A stretch of 64,000 nt of DNA from positions 496,001-560,000 of the forward strand of contig NZ_JAHBGF010000028.1 of NCBI RefSeq assembly GCF_018390695.1. The letters run 5' to 3'. Of the stretch, positions 30,817 to 39,955 are shown piece by piece. The DNA is from Ancylobacter sonchi. Lineage in GTDB: Bacteria; Pseudomonadota; Alphaproteobacteria; Rhizobiales; Xanthobacteraceae. Below the pieces are notes generated by a model that saw only the letters and a program-made list of their open reading frames with translations, was not told where the DNA came from and did not search any database. Both the position numbers and the translations under genes were made by a program. Numbering within the stretch: position 1 is the first letter of the stretch; every line of letters starts with the position of its first letter.

Positions 30817-31377
30817 TCACGGCAGGGTTTCAGCCAGGATCGCCCATTGCCCGTGACGCTCGACCAGCGCTTCGCGGGTGCTCGCGCGGGTCTCCACCAC
30901 CTCCAGCGGGCTCGCATAGCCGGCCATCGCGGCGTCGAGCGAGCGCACCCAGATATAGGGGATGGTCCGGTCGACGAGGTCATCGAGACCGGGATGCGCA
31001 TAGTCGCCGCGCATGAAGGCGAGGGTGCAGAGGATGAGGTGGCCGCTGCCGCCCTTCAACCCGATGCAGCCGGAATCGTCGGTTTCGATCACGTCGAAGC
31101 CGAGGCCGATATAGAGCCGGCGGGGCGCGTCGAGGTCGCGGCAGATGGTGAGCGGCGTGACGCGGCGGACCGGGCCGTCCGGAGCGACCAGCGCCGCTTC
31201 CGACAGCGACAAAGCGAGAGCCAGCGCGGCGAGCGATGTGGGTGTCGCCGCGTCGCCCCTCTCGAGGCGCTGGATGGTCCGCACGCTGAGGCGGCTGATC
31301 GCCGCCAGCTGGTCCTGCGACCAGCCGCGCTTGCGGCGTTCCGATCTCAGTCGGGCACGGTCGAGGCGAAGCAGCAT
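30817..31377 (-). CDS. HTH (XRE-type) fused to a VOC/glyoxalase-like domain
   Basis: This 186-residue protein starts at MLLRLDRARLRSERRKRGWS. Residues about 5-60 are a Cro/XRE helix-turn-helix (WSQDQLAAISRLSVRTIQRLERGDAATPTSLAALALAL). Residues about 75-186 look like a vicinal-oxygen-chelate domain: a short beta-alpha-beta unit (CRDLDAPRRLYIGLGFDVIETD), GCIGLKGGSGHLILCT and a second half with IPYIWVRSLDAAMA and VVETRASTREALVERHG. It may be a regulator sensing a small molecule or antibiotic through the VOC part. No neighbouring target gene is obvious: ndvB and thrS flank it. The VOC call is from pattern only. Confidence 0.7.
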   Translation of the reverse strand: MLLRLDRARLRSERRKRGWSQDQLAAISRLSVRTIQRLERGDAATPTSLAALALALSLSEAALVAPDGPVRRVTPLTICRDLDAPRRLYIGLGFDVIETDDSGCIGLKGGSGHLILCTLAFMRGDYAHPGLDDLVDRTIPYIWVRSLDAAMAGYASPLEVVETRASTREALVERHGQWAILAETLP

Positions 31378-31564
31378 GGCGCGAGTCTCCGGGAAGCCAG
31401 GCAAGCCTAGCGGCGGAATGTGCCGCCGGCCACGACAGCCACCCGTCACGGAAGCCGTGCCGGGGAAACGTACCGGAAAGGACTGCCTGCCCGCCCCTCG
31501 CCCGACGGCTCTGTAGCGGGCGAGGCGCCGCCCTACCCTTCGACGGTCGCCCGGCGGCGCATGA

Positions 31565-31594
31565 AAAAGGCCCGGAGCATGCCCCGGGCCTTTT
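31565..31594. terminator. bidirectional rho-independent terminator after thrS
   Basis: AAAAGGCCCGG (31565-31575) pairs exactly with CCGGGCCTTTT (31584-31594), giving an 11-bp stem with A/T runs on both sides. It lies 39 bp after the thrS stop on the minus strand. Confidence 0.85.
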
Positions 31595-31632
31595 CCGCTT
31601 TCGACAGTCGCGCGGACATTCCGCCCGGCCGC

Positions 31633-33594
31633 TTACTCGGCGGCGCGGGCAACATCCGGCGCGGTCGCTTCAGCCACCAGCGCATCCAGCGCCTCGTCCA
31701 GCGACAGCGTCGTCTGGTTGGGCGAGCCGAGGCGGCGAATGGAGACGGTGCGCTCCGCCGCCTCCTTGCGCCCGACGACGATCAGCGCCGGCACCTTGGC
31801 CAGCGAGTGCTCGCGGACCTTGTAGTTGATCTTCTCATTGCGCAGGTCGCTCTCGACGCGCAGGCCACGCTTCTTAGCCAGCGCGAGAATCTCCTGCGCG
31901 TAGTCGTCGCCCTCGGAGGTGATGGTCGCCACCACCGCCTGCACCGGCGCCAGCCAGAGCGGGAAATGCCCGGCGAAATGCTCGATCAGGATGCCGGTGA
32001 AGCGCTCCATCGAGCCGCAAATGGCGCGGTGGATCATCACCGGCGTCTTCTTGCCGCCGTCGGCGTCGACATAGAAGGCGCCGAAGCGCTCCGGCAGGTT
32101 GAAGTCCACCTGCGTGGTGCCGCACTGCCATTCGCGGCCGATGGCGTCACGCAGGGTGTACTCGAACTTCGGACCGTAGAAGGCGCCCTCGCCCGGCAGG
32201 ATGCCGGTCTTGATCTTGCCGCCGGATTCCGCCTCGATCTGCGTGAGCACCCGGCCCATCACATCCTCGGCGTGGTCCCACACCGCGTCGGAGCCGACGC
32301 GCTTCTCCGGCCGGGTGGAGAGCTTCACCACGATCTCCTCGAAGCCGAAATCGGCATAGGTCGAGAGGATGAGATCGTTGATCTTCAGGCACTCCGCCGC
32401 CATCTGCTCCTCGGTGCAGAAGATGTGGGCGTCATCCTGGGTGAAGCCGCGCACCCGCATCAGTCCGTGCAGCGCGCCGGACGGCTCATAGCGATGCACC
32501 GCGCCGAATTCGGCAAGCCGCATCGGCAGATCGCGGTAGGACTTCAGGCCGTGCTTGAAGATCTGCACGTGGCCGGGGCAGTTCATCGGCTTCAGGGCGT
32601 AGACGCGGTCATTGTCCTCGGTGTCGCCGGCCGGATGCACCTTGAACATGTTGTCCTTGTACCAGCCCCAGTGGCCGGAGGTCTCCCACAGCGACTTGTC
32701 GAGCACCTGCGGGGCGTTGACCTCGTCATAGTCGGCCTTCAGCCGCCGGCGCATATAGGCGACGAGGTTCTGGAACAGGCTCCAGCCCTTGGGGTGCCAG
32801 AAGACGACGCCCGGCCCCTCCTCCTGGAAGTGGAACAGGTCCATCTCCCGGCCGAGGCGGCGATGGTCGCGCTTCTCCGCTTCCTCCAGCTGGTGGAGAT
32901 AGGCGGCCATCTCCTCGTCGGTGCGCCAGGCGGTGGCGTAGATGCGGGTCAGCATCGGGTTCTTGGCGTCGCCGCGCCAATAGGCGCCGGCCACCTTCAT
33001 CAGCTTGAAGGAGTTGCCGATCTTGCCGACGCTCGGCATGTGCGGGCCGCGGCAGAGGTCGAACCACTCGCCCTGCTTGTAGATCTTGATCTTCTGGTCC
33101 GCCGGGATGGCGTCGACCAGCTCGACCTTGAACGCCTCGCCCTTCTCGCCGAAGACGCGCTTCGCCTCGTCGCGGTCCCACACCTCCTTGGTGAAGGGGG
33201 CGTCGCGCGCGATGATCTCGCGCATCTTCTTCTCGATGGCCGGGAAATCCTCCGGCGAGAACGGCTCGTTGCGGAAGAAATCGTAATAGAAGCCGTTCTC
33301 GATCACCGGGCCGATGGTGACCTGCGTGCCCGGCCACAGCGCCTGCACCGCCTCGGCCAGCACATGGGCGGCGTCGTGGCGGATGAGTTCGAGCGCATCC
33401 GGACTCTCGCGGGTGACGAGCTCGAATTTCGCGTCGGCGGCGATGGGATCGGAAAGGTCGGTCAGCACGCCGTCGAGCTTCATCGCCAGCGACTTCTTGG
33501 CGAGCGACTTGGCGATGGAGGCGGCGACCTCGGCGCCGGTGGTGCCGGCGGCATATTCACGCACGGCGCCATCGGGGAAGGTGAGATGGATCAT
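31633..33594 (-). CDS. thrS: Threonyl-tRNA synthetase
   Basis: This 653-residue class II synthetase starts at [20 protein letters not shown]. It contains a TGS domain (1-65), the second additional/editing domain with [17 protein letters not shown] (HxxxH), the catalytic core ([66 protein letters not shown]) and an anticodon-binding domain. A much longer frame upstream runs through yidD out of frame and was rejected. It is followed by a strong terminator. No T-box, as expected in proteobacteria. Confidence 0.98.
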   Translation of the reverse strand: MIHLTFPDGAVREYAAGTTGAEVAASIAKSLAKKSLAMKLDGVLTDLSDPIAADAKFELVTRESPDALELIRHDAAHVLAEAVQALWPGTQVTIGPVIENGFYYDFFRNEPFSPEDFPAIEKKMREIIARDAPFTKEVWDRDEAKRVFGEKGEAFKVELVDAIPADQKIKIYKQGEWFDLCRGPHMPSVGKIGNSFKLMKVAGAYWRGDAKNPMLTRIYATAWRTDEEMAAYLHQLEEAEKRDHRRLGREMDLFHFQEEGPGVVFWHPKGWSLFQNLVAYMRRRLKADYDEVNAPQVLDKSLWETSGHWGWYKDNMFKVHPAGDTEDNDRVYALKPMNCPGHVQIFKHGLKSYRDLPMRLAEFGAVHRYEPSGALHGLMRVRGFTQDDAHIFCTEEQMAAECLKINDLILSTYADFGFEEIVVKLSTRPEKRVGSDAVWDHAEDVMGRVLTQIEAESGGKIKTGILPGEGAFYGPKFEYTLRDAIGREWQCGTTQVDFNLPERFGAFYVDADGGKKTPVMIHRAICGSMERFTGILIEHFAGHFPLWLAPVQAVVATITSEGDDYAQEILALAKKRGLRVESDLRNEKINYKVREHSLAKVPALIVVGRKEAAERTVSIRRLGSPNQTTLSLDEALDALVAEATAPDVARAAE

Positions 33595-33692
33595 GGTCTT
33601 TTCTCCTGCCCACTCCTGCGAACCACGCAGGTAGGCTGTTCTCAGTGATGTGACCGGCGGGCCGTCGCCCGCCCGCGCGAACGGAGGACGAT

Positions 33693-34001
33693 CTAGCTCT
33701 TCGTCCAGAAAGAAGGCGCCCGCGCGTAGCGCCACGGCATATACCACACGGCTTTCGGCGGCAATTCGACCGGCACGGCCTCGAAGCCGGAGCCGCCCCA
33801 GGGATGGCAGCGGCAGATGCGCCCGGCCGCCATCCAGCCGCCCGCCCAGGCGCCGTGACGGGAGATCGCCTGATCGGCGAATTCCGAGCAGGTCGGCAGA
33901 TAGCGGCATTGCCGCCCCATGAAGGCGGAGAGCGAATAACGGTAGACGAGGATCGGCACCCTCAACAGATAGGACGGGATCAAAAGCACATATCGAATCA
34001 T
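33693..34001 (-). CDS. yidD: YidD, membrane protein insertion efficiency factor
   Basis: This 103-residue protein begins [22 protein letters not shown] (amphipathic membrane-associated helix) and has the family cysteines and motifs [22 protein letters not shown] and [18 protein letters not shown]. YidD assists the YidC insertase. An in-frame start at 34040 would add 13 residues. It lies 98 bp upstream of thrS on the same strand, an order often seen in Hyphomicrobiales. Confidence 0.93.
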   Translation of the reverse strand: MIRYVLLIPSYLLRVPILVYRYSLSAFMGRQCRYLPTCSEFADQAISRHGAWAGGWMAAGRICRCHPWGGSGFEAVPVELPPKAVWYMPWRYARAPSFWTKS

Positions 34002-34133
34002 GACGCCTGGTAAGACTTCCCATACGTTCGCGATGACCATAGGTCATCTTACTATTATTTGAATCGACACACCGGCGTCATGAACTGCCGGCTTATCTGA
34101 CAGCAGCTGCTCTGACCTTTGCGGAGTTTTCCC

Positions 34134-34829
34134 ATGCGCCGACTCGCCTTTTCTCCCCTGCTCCTCGTGCTTTTCGTCGCCGTCCCGGCCCTCGCGGATG
34201 GCGGCAACTATATCACCCACGAGCAGCTCGACCTGACCAAGGTGCTGGCGCCGCCGCCGGCGCAGGATTCGCCGACCACCACGGCGGAAATCGGCCAATT
34301 GCTTCTCATCCAGCAGGTTCGCACGCCGGATCAGGCCGCCGCCGCGCAGGCCGACGCCACCGAGGACGTGTTCCGCTTCGCCAACGTTATGGGTCCGGAC
34401 TTCACGGCGGACAAGCTGCCGGTCGCCAAGGCCTTCTTCGCCCGTGTCGCCGAGGACGAAGGCTACATCGTCGATCCGGCCAAGGATGTCTGGAAGCGCC
34501 CCCGCCCGCATATCTTCGATCCGCGCGTTAAGCCGGTGGTGCCGCTGTCCAAGAGCGGCGCCTATCCGAGCGGCCATGCCAGCTTCGCATATCTCACCGC
34601 GGTGGTACTCGCCAATATGGTGCCGGAGAAGCAGGCCGAGATCTTCGCGCGCGCCGCCGACTATGCGCATAACCGCGTGATCGGCGGCATTCACTATGCG
34701 AGCGATATCGACGCCGGCCGTATCGCCGGCACGCTGATCGCCTCGCAGGAACTGCGGAACGCCAAATTCCAGGAAGACTTCGCGGCAGCGCGCGCGGAAG
34801 TCCGCCGCGTGCTCGGCTATGGCGGCTGA
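34134..34829 (+). CDS. class A non-specific acid phosphatase (PAP2 superfamily), exported
   Basis: This 231-residue protein starts at the ATG with GGAG seven bases upstream. The signal peptide MRRLAFSPLLLVLFVAVPALA is cleaved before DGGNYI. The phosphatase signature is complete: K121-RPRP, PSGH at 145-148 (SKSGAYPSGHASF) and R181 to H187 and D191 (NRVIGGIHYASDID). It should hydrolyse phosphomonoesters in the periplasm through a phospho-histidine intermediate (H187). It diverges from yidD. The length is slightly below the usual 230-250 of PhoN/PhoC. Confidence 0.92.
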   Translation: MRRLAFSPLLLVLFVAVPALADGGNYITHEQLDLTKVLAPPPAQDSPTTTAEIGQLLLIQQVRTPDQAAAAQADATEDVFRFANVMGPDFTADKLPVAKAFFARVAEDEGYIVDPAKDVWKRPRPHIFDPRVKPVVPLSKSGAYPSGHASFAYLTAVVLANMVPEKQAEIFARAADYAHNRVIGGIHYASDIDAGRIAGTLIASQELRNAKFQEDFAAARAEVRRVLGYGG

Positions 34830-34934
34830 ACAGCGACCTGTCCCGTCGCGATAGATCGCGGACGGGAACCACGTACCGGGCGGCGCATTGAGGAGGGGCA
34901 CGGCGCCGAAAGGCGCCTCCCCGAGGAGCCCGCC

Positions 34935-35417
34935 ATGATCTTCGCCGCCCGGATTGCCACCTTCCCTGCCCGCTTCTTGGGCCTGTCGCTGCTCCTCGCG
35001 AGCCTCGGACCGCTGCCGGCCGCCGCCCAGAACGCGCCGGCACCGCCATCCACGGCGCCCGGCCCGGTCGCGCCCGCCCTGCCCGCGCCATCCGGCCCGG
35101 CCGGCGGCACCCAGCCGGCGCCCTCGGCCGCGACCTCGCCCGATGTCGACCCCGGCATGCAGCGCGTCGCCGCCTGCAAGGAGAAGGCGCTGGGCCGGCT
35201 GAAGGCCGCCTCGCCCTCCGTCGACGACATCTATCTCGATGTCGACGGCCTCACCATCGCCTCGACCAAGGATGGCCGGATCGGCGACACGCCGGTGAGC
35301 GGGGTTATCATGGGCGAAGCCTATATCCAGCGCGACCGCAAGGACGAGCCGAACCGATTCCTGTGCCTCACCGGCGCCAAGGGCGAGGTGCTGTTCACCT
35401 TCTTCACAGTGCGATGA
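34935..35417 (+). CDS. uncharacterised exported protein
   Basis: This 160-residue product has a signal peptide (to about residue 31, LGPLPAAAQ), a 40-residue Pro/Ala-rich linker and a compact C-terminal domain of about 85 residues (MQRVAACKEKALGRL, DDIYLDVDGLTIASTKDG, GVIMGEAYIQRD, FLCLTGAKGEVLFTFFTVR) with two cysteines. I recognise no named family. GAGGAG stands eight bases before the ATG. It converges on the IscU-like gene with only five bases between them. Confidence 0.75.
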   Translation: MIFAARIATFPARFLGLSLLLASLGPLPAAAQNAPAPPSTAPGPVAPALPAPSGPAGGTQPAPSAATSPDVDPGMQRVAACKEKALGRLKAASPSVDDIYLDVDGLTIASTKDGRIGDTPVSGVIMGEAYIQRDRKDEPNRFLCLTGAKGEVLFTFFTVR

Positions 35418-35422
35418 AGGCC

Positions 35423-35872
35423 CTACTCCGCCGCCTCGGCGGCCTGCCGCGCCTCGATCTGGCCGATGGCGTCGACCACGGCGTCGAAGGTCAGCAGGGT
35501 GGAGGCGTGGCGCGCCTTGTAGTCGCGCACCGGCTCCAGCACTGCCAGCTCGGCCCAGCGCCCGTCCGGCGGCGGGCCGTTCTCCTTCAGCATGCGGCGC
35601 ATCGCCTCGCGGACCTCGCGCAGTTCGTCGGCGGTCGCCCCGACCACATGGTCGGCCATGATGGACGACGACGCCTGGCCGAGCGCGCAGGCGCGCACCT
35701 CATGGGCGAAATCGATGACGATCCCGTCCTTCATGGCGAGGTCGATGGTGACGGTGGAACCGCAAAGTTTCGAATGCGCGGTTGCAGTGGCATCGGGTGC
35801 GTCGAGCCGGCCGAGCCGTGGTATATCGGCGGCAAGTTCGAGGATGCGGCGATTATAGACGTCGTTGATCAT
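35423..35872 (-). CDS. IscU/NifU N-terminal-like scaffold protein
   Basis: This 149-residue protein (start MINDVYNRRILEL; a start at 35884 would add four residues) resembles the SufU/IscU fold: NRRILELAADIPRLGRL, then SKLCGSTVTIDLAMKDG and FAHEVRACALGQASSSIMADHVVG. Two cysteines (KLCGS and RACALG) and a nearby acidic residue correspond to the iron-sulfur binding ligands; the third classical cysteine near the C-terminus is not present (KARHASTLL instead). It may bind a cluster differently or serve as a sulfur acceptor. The gene diverges from folE, an arrangement usual in rhizobia. Confidence 0.82.
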   Translation of the reverse strand: MINDVYNRRILELAADIPRLGRLDAPDATATAHSKLCGSTVTIDLAMKDGIVIDFAHEVRACALGQASSSIMADHVVGATADELREVREAMRRMLKENGPPPDGRWAELAVLEPVRDYKARHASTLLTFDAVVDAIGQIEARQAAEAAE

Positions 35873-36100
35873 GAGGGCGCCCATCCGGCGGGAGCAGCAT
35901 AGCGTAATGGTTGGTTGCGACGCGGCATGTGTCCCTTATATAGGAATGCGGGACTGTGGCGGAAGAAGCCCCGGTCCCGTTCGAGCCTCTGCGCGGCAGG
36001 CGGAGCAGCCGGTCTTCCGGCCGGTCCTTCACCCGCATGGCGACAAAACCGGTGACACCCCGGCGCCCGGTTACCAATGCGCCGTCGAACGGAGTTCGTC

Positions 36101-36760
36101 ATGGATGCCGTGCTGAATGCTCTGATGCGTAGTGCCAAGAACGAAAGCGGGAGCCCTGTCGAGGTCACCCAGACGACCGCCCCGCAGAAGCCCAGCCGCG
36201 AGGAAGCCGAAGCGGCGGTGCGCACCCTGATCGCCTGGGCCGGCGACAACCCAGACCGCGAGGGGCTGGTCGACACGCCCAAGCGCGTGGTGCGGGCCTA
36301 TGAGGAGCTCTACAAGGGCTACGCCACGCCGCTGGAGAACGTGCTCGACCGCACCTTCGGCGAGATCGGCAATTTCGACGACATGGTCGTCGTGCGCGAC
36401 ATCGTGTTCTATTCGCATTGCGAGCACCACATGGTGCCGTTCATGGGCAAGGCGCATGTCGCCTATTTCCCGGTGGAACGCGTGGTCGGGCTGTCCAAGA
36501 TCGCCCGCGTGGTCGACATGTATGCCCGCCGCCTGCAGACGCAGGAACACATGACCTCGCAGATCATCACCGCGCTCGACGAGACGCTGAAGCCGCGCGG
36601 CGTCGCCATCCTCATCGAAGCCGAGCACATGTGCATGGCGATGCGCGGCATCCAGAAGCCGGGCGCCTCCACCGTCACCATGCAGTTCACCGGCGTGTTC
36701 CGCGACGACCCGCAGGAGCAGGTGCGCTTCATGAACCTGATCCGCGGCGCGCGGTCGTGA
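36101..36760 (+). CDS. folE: GTP cyclohydrolase I FolE
   Basis: This 219-residue enzyme opens GTP to dihydroneopterin triphosphate, the first step to folate. The start [14 protein letters not shown] has GGAG six bases upstream. Landmarks are [18 protein letters not shown], the zinc ligands in [42 protein letters not shown] and [11 protein letters not shown], the last containing the third zinc cysteine. It is translationally coupled to hisI through a GTGA overlap. Confidence 0.97.
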   Translation: MDAVLNALMRSAKNESGSPVEVTQTTAPQKPSREEAEAAVRTLIAWAGDNPDREGLVDTPKRVVRAYEELYKGYATPLENVLDRTFGEIGNFDDMVVVRDIVFYSHCEHHMVPFMGKAHVAYFPVERVVGLSKIARVVDMYARRLQTQEHMTSQIITALDETLKPRGVAILIEAEHMCMAMRGIQKPGASTVTMQFTGVFRDDPQEQVRFMNLIRGARS

Positions 36761-37248
36761 GCGATGCCGCTGGCTGGTTCGCTCCCGCCGGCGACAAGCT
36801 GGCGGTGGAAGAAGGCGACCGCCTGAGCCCGAAATTCGATGCCGACGGCCTCGTTACCGCCGTGGCGGTCGATGCCGGCGACGGCGAGGTGCTGATGCTC
36901 GCGCATATGAACGCGCAGGCGCTGGCGCTGACTATCGAGACCGGCTTCGCGCATTATTACAGCCGCTCGCGCCGCAAGCTTTGGAAGAAGGGCGAGGAGA
37001 GCGGCCACCTGCAGAGGGTGGTGGAGCTCCGGATCGACTGCGACCAGGACGCCGTGCTGATGCGCGTCGAGATGGCCGGCAGCGGCGCCGCCTGCCACAC
37101 CGGGCATCGCTCCTGCTTCTTCCGCTCGGTGCCGCTGGGCGCGCCGCCCTCGCCGGAGCTGAAGCTGACGGTGAATGACGGCGGCAAGCTGTTCGACCCG
37201 CAGCAGGTCTACGGCACGCCGGGCAAGACCGACACGCCGCGCTTCTAA
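36757..37248 (+). CDS. hisI: Phosphoribosyl-AMP cyclohydrolase HisI
   Basis: The GTG start overlaps the folE stop as GTGA. The 163-residue product is the monofunctional histidine-pathway enzyme, without the HisE part. It has [69 protein letters not shown] and [11 protein letters not shown]; the D-D and C-C pairs bind magnesium and zinc. It opens the purine ring of PR-AMP. The folE-hisI pairing joins two ring-opening hydrolases of nucleotide-like substrates and is common in rhizobia. Confidence 0.96.
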   Translation: MSDAAGWFAPAGDKLAVEEGDRLSPKFDADGLVTAVAVDAGDGEVLMLAHMNAQALALTIETGFAHYYSRSRRKLWKKGEESGHLQRVVELRIDCDQDAVLMRVEMAGSGAACHTGHRSCFFRSVPLGAPPSPELKLTVNDGGKLFDPQQVYGTPGKTDTPRF

Positions 37249-37438
37249 AGGGCGGCGGAGGCGCACGAGATCTCCCGCCGGACATTCGGGGCGCCGGGTC
37301 ATCCGAAAACCTGTCGGCGCACCAGACGGAGCGCGCACGCGGTTCCCTGGCGTGCCCGCCAATCAGGTTTCCCGGCCTTCCCCACAATGCCGCGAGCAAG
37401 GAGCCTCATCCGCCGTCCTGCGGCGGCGGTGAGACGAC

Positions 37439-37463
37439 GGCGCCCTATGCAACACAGGGCGCC
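37439..37463. terminator. hairpin between hisI and the CBS gene
   Basis: GGCGCCCT (37439-37446) pairs exactly with AGGGCGCC (37456-37463) around a 9-nt loop, in the convergent gap after hisI and the CBS gene. No long T-run follows on either strand, so it is a weak terminator candidate. Confidence 0.4.
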
Positions 37464-37478
37464 TTGCGCGATACCGCC

Positions 37479-37910
37479 TCAGGTCGAGAGGATGTATTCC
37501 CGCATCGCCGAACTCTCGCGCTCGAATTCCGCGAGGCGGTGCTTCACCACGTCGCCGATCGAGACGAGGCCGATCAGCTTGCCGCCCTGCACCACCGGCA
37601 TGTGGCGGAAGCGACCGGCGGTCATCTGCTCCATGAGCTGCGGCACCGTCTCGTTGGTGTCGCAGGTGACCACCTTGGTGGTCATCACCGTCTCCAACGC
37701 ATCGTCCAGCCGCTCCGCCCCCTCGAGGCCGATCACCCGCACCACGTCGCGCTCCGACAGGATGCCGATCACCCGCCGCTCGCGGTCCGTCACCACCAGG
37801 GCGCCGATGCGCCGCTGGGACATCAACACGGCGGCCTCGCGCAGCGAGGCGGTCGGGTCGATGGTCTCAACGCTGTAACCCTTCTCGTCCAAAATAGACC
37901 GCACGGTCAT
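37479..37910 (-). CDS. two-CBS-domain protein
   Basis: This 143-residue protein consists of two CBS motifs (about 5-60 and 72-130), with the recurring RIGALVVTDRERRVIGILSERDVVR and RHMPVVQGGKLIGLVSIGDVVK pattern of adenine-nucleotide-binding pairs. AAGGAGG stands eight bases before the ATG, an excellent ribosome-binding site. Free-standing CBS pairs are often stress-induced, ligand-sensing proteins of unknown partner. A palindromic EcfG-type promoter lies about 86 nt upstream, which supports control by the general stress response. Confidence 0.88.
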   Translation of the reverse strand: MTVRSILDEKGYSVETIDPTASLREAAVLMSQRRIGALVVTDRERRVIGILSERDVVRVIGLEGAERLDDALETVMTTKVVTCDTNETVPQLMEQMTAGRFRHMPVVQGGKLIGLVSIGDVVKHRLAEFERESSAMREYILST

Positions 37911-37993
37911 GGCTTGCCTCCTTCCCGGTGGGCACCATCCGCCATGGTGATGCTCCGCTTGTCGGGCGGATCGTTTGATCGTCCGCCGGTTGC

Positions 37994-38021
37994 GGAACGC
38001 GCCGTGGCGTCGGCACGTTCC
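37994..38021 (-). promoter_or_regulatory. EcfG-type promoter upstream of the CBS gene
   Basis: On the minus strand GGAAC (38021-38017) and CGTT (37999-37996) are separated by 17 nt, an exact match to GGAAC-N16/17-CGTT. The -10 ends 86 nt before the CBS start codon. The element is symmetrical (GGAACG...CGTTCC), so the plus strand also matches, but no plus-strand gene follows. Confidence 0.65.
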
Positions 38022-38121
38022 GTTGCGACAGATGATCGACCCGATCGGGCCGGACGGCAATAGGGTTGCTGAAACTCGCAGGAAATGTGCGGACCGGAGA
38101 GGACCGGCGGTGCCGTCGCCC

Positions 38122-38883
38122 TCAGTCGGCGTAGCGGCGGTCGGCCGGGGTACGCCGCACCGGATCGAACAGCGGGAAGGCCAGCAGCCCGGCAAGGAAG
38201 CCGCCGATATGCGCCTCCCAGGCGACCGCGCCGGACGCGATGCCGCTCGGCGCGCCGAGCCCGAAGGCGAGGTTGATGGCGAACCACACCGCCACGAAGC
38301 TGATCACCCGCCGGTCGCGCAGCACCCGCATCAGCGGAGGAGCCGGCAGCAGCACGGCGTGCTGCATGGCATCCGGGCGCCAGGCGGAATAGCCATCGGT
38401 CGCGAACATGAAGCGCAGCGCCGCCGCCATGCAGCCCGAGACGGCGGCGGAGGCGCCGATCATCGGCACCGGCTCGCCGGCGTGAGTGAGCAGATGCAGC
38501 CCCGCCCCGGCCGCAGCGGTGAACAGGAAGAAGGCGAGGAAGCGCGCCATCCCGAAGCGACGGGCTACCGGCGAGCCGAAGGCCAGCAGCCACAGCGTGT
38601 TGACGCCCACATGCATGAAATCGGCATGCAGGAAGGCATAGGTGACGAACGTCCACACATCCGCCCCGGTGCCGCCGGGCAGCACGCCATCGGCGAACAC
38701 CGTCGGATCGAAGCGGGCCGGGATGAAGGCGAACAGAGCGAGGATGTCGATGTCCGTCGCCTCGCCCACCACGCTGCGCAAGGCCTGGATGGCGACGAGC
38801 ACCACCGCCAGACCGACGATCACCGGCGGCACGTTGAAGATGGGCTGGTGCCGGGGATCGGCATGTCGGGTCGGGTCAAGCAC
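38122..38883 (-). CDS. rhomboid-family intramembrane serine protease
   Basis: With the GTG at 38883 the product has 253 residues; an ATG at 39003 would add 40 residues encoded by AT-rich, intergenic-looking DNA. About six membrane helices are seen. The HxxxN-type motif (HADFMHVGVNTLWLLAFG, 86-103), catalytic S145 in MIGASAAVSG and H225 in AHIGGFLAG give the rhomboid dyad. The usual GASG is GASA here. Rhomboids cut membrane proteins within the bilayer; the substrate is unknown. It ends 211 bp before the CBS gene on the same strand. Confidence 0.87.
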   Translation of the reverse strand: MLDPTRHADPRHQPIFNVPPVIVGLAVVLVAIQALRSVVGEATDIDILALFAFIPARFDPTVFADGVLPGGTGADVWTFVTYAFLHADFMHVGVNTLWLLAFGSPVARRFGMARFLAFFLFTAAAGAGLHLLTHAGEPVPMIGASAAVSGCMAAALRFMFATDGYSAWRPDAMQHAVLLPAPPLMRVLRDRRVISFVAVWFAINLAFGLGAPSGIASGAVAWEAHIGGFLAGLLAFPLFDPVRRTPADRRYAD

Positions 38884-38970
38884 GCCGATGACATAGGCGT
38901 CCCGTCCCGACTCGGCAAGCGGAACGCGCCGCCCGCGTGCCCGGCAGACGTAAATAAAATGCGAGCTGCA

Positions 38971-39001
38971 ATGGTTAACGAGCAATAGAAAACCCGTTAA
39001 C
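38971..39001. promoter_or_regulatory. inverted repeat with CtrA-like half-site upstream of the rhomboid gene
   Basis: GTTAACG (38974-38980) and CGTTAAC (38995-39001) form an inverted repeat in an AT-rich stretch between the divergent rhomboid and transglutaminase-like genes. The minus strand reads TTAACCAT at 38978-38971, a known CtrA half-site sequence. The full TTAA-N7-TTAA form is not present. Confidence 0.35.
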
Positions 39002-39101
39002 ATTCCCTCGCCGCAGTCGTTACGAATTCCACGTGGCGCTTAGATCAAGATCAAAATCTCTCTGCCATGATGTGATCATGGACAGGGAAATGGAGTTCGC
39101 G

Positions 39102-39740
39102 ATGTTGAAGAGCCTCACGGGGGCCCTGGTCGCGGTGGCGATGGCGGTGCTGGTTGTTCCCGCCGAGACGGCGCGGGCCAGCGAGGCGGTGGCGATGCTC
39201 TCGCCCTTCGCCGCCAACATGGCAGTGAGCGGCTCGACCTCGACGCCGATCGGCTATGCGCAGTTCTGCGAGGCCATGCCGGCCGAATGCGGCGGCGGCA
39301 ACGGGCGCGCCGGCCGGGTCGTCGTCAACGAAGCGGAATTCCACCAGCTCAAGCAGGTGAATGACGAGGTCAATCGCCGCATCCAGCCGATGACCGACAT
39401 CGACCATTATGGCGAGGTCGAGCGCTGGACCTATGCCGAGGACGGCTATGGCGACTGCGAGGAATACGTTCTGGTGAAACGCCGCGAGCTGATCCGCCTC
39501 GGCTGGCCGCCGGAGACGCTGCTGATCACCGTGGTGCGCGACAAGAAGAACGCCGGCCACGCCGTGCTCACCGTGGTGAGCGACCGTGGCGACCTGATCC
39601 TCGACAATCAGGAAGCGCCGATCCTGCTGTGGCATGAGACCGGCTATCGCTTCGTGAAGCGGCAGGCGCAGGGCAACCCGGATCGCTGGGTCTCGCTGGG
39701 CGACGTGCTGGCGCCGGCGACCGTCGGCCGCGCCAAGTGA
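39102..39740 (+). CDS. bacterial transglutaminase-like cysteine proteinase (BTLCP), exported
   Basis: The start at 39102 has GGAG six bases upstream; a longer frame begins at 39033. The 212-residue protein has a signal peptide (MLKSLTGALVAVAMAVLVVPAETARA). The papain/transglutaminase-fold triad appears as Cys in GYGDCEEYVLVKRRELIRLGWP, His in NAGHAVLTV and Asp in LILDNQ. BTLCP proteins (DUF920) occur in the periplasm of proteobacteria; related LapG cleaves a surface adhesin. No LapD-like receptor or adhesin gene lies nearby, so no such role is claimed. Confidence 0.88.
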   Translation: MLKSLTGALVAVAMAVLVVPAETARASEAVAMLSPFAANMAVSGSTSTPIGYAQFCEAMPAECGGGNGRAGRVVVNEAEFHQLKQVNDEVNRRIQPMTDIDHYGEVERWTYAEDGYGDCEEYVLVKRRELIRLGWPPETLLITVVRDKKNAGHAVLTVVSDRGDLILDNQEAPILLWHETGYRFVKRQAQGNPDRWVSLGDVLAPATVGRAK

Positions 39741-39876
39741 GCGACGTGGGGCGAACGACGCGGGGAAGAGGCGGGCAATCCCTGTCGCCCCTCTCTTCCC
39801 GCCGGCCCACCCTGCTCCCGGCTCGCCTGCGCGGATGGTTGACGTCTTCTGAACAGGCGCCGATTATTTACCTAAT

Positions 39877-39911
39877 AAAAACGCTCCCGACCGATTGGCG
39901 GGAGCGTTTTT
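39877..39911. terminator. strong bidirectional rho-independent terminator
   Basis: AAAAACGCTCCCG (39877-39889) pairs exactly with CGGGAGCGTTTTT (39899-39911), a 13-bp stem with A/T runs on both sides. It separates the convergent BTLCP and gamma-carbonic-anhydrase genes. Confidence 0.93.
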
Positions 39912-39955
39912 GCTTAATCGACGCTTACGATATCTTGCCCGCGAAGGGCCGCGCT

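Noticed and set aside
39102..39740. LapG-type adhesin protease system
   Set aside because: The protein has the fold, but no LapD-like receptor or large adhesin gene is nearby.
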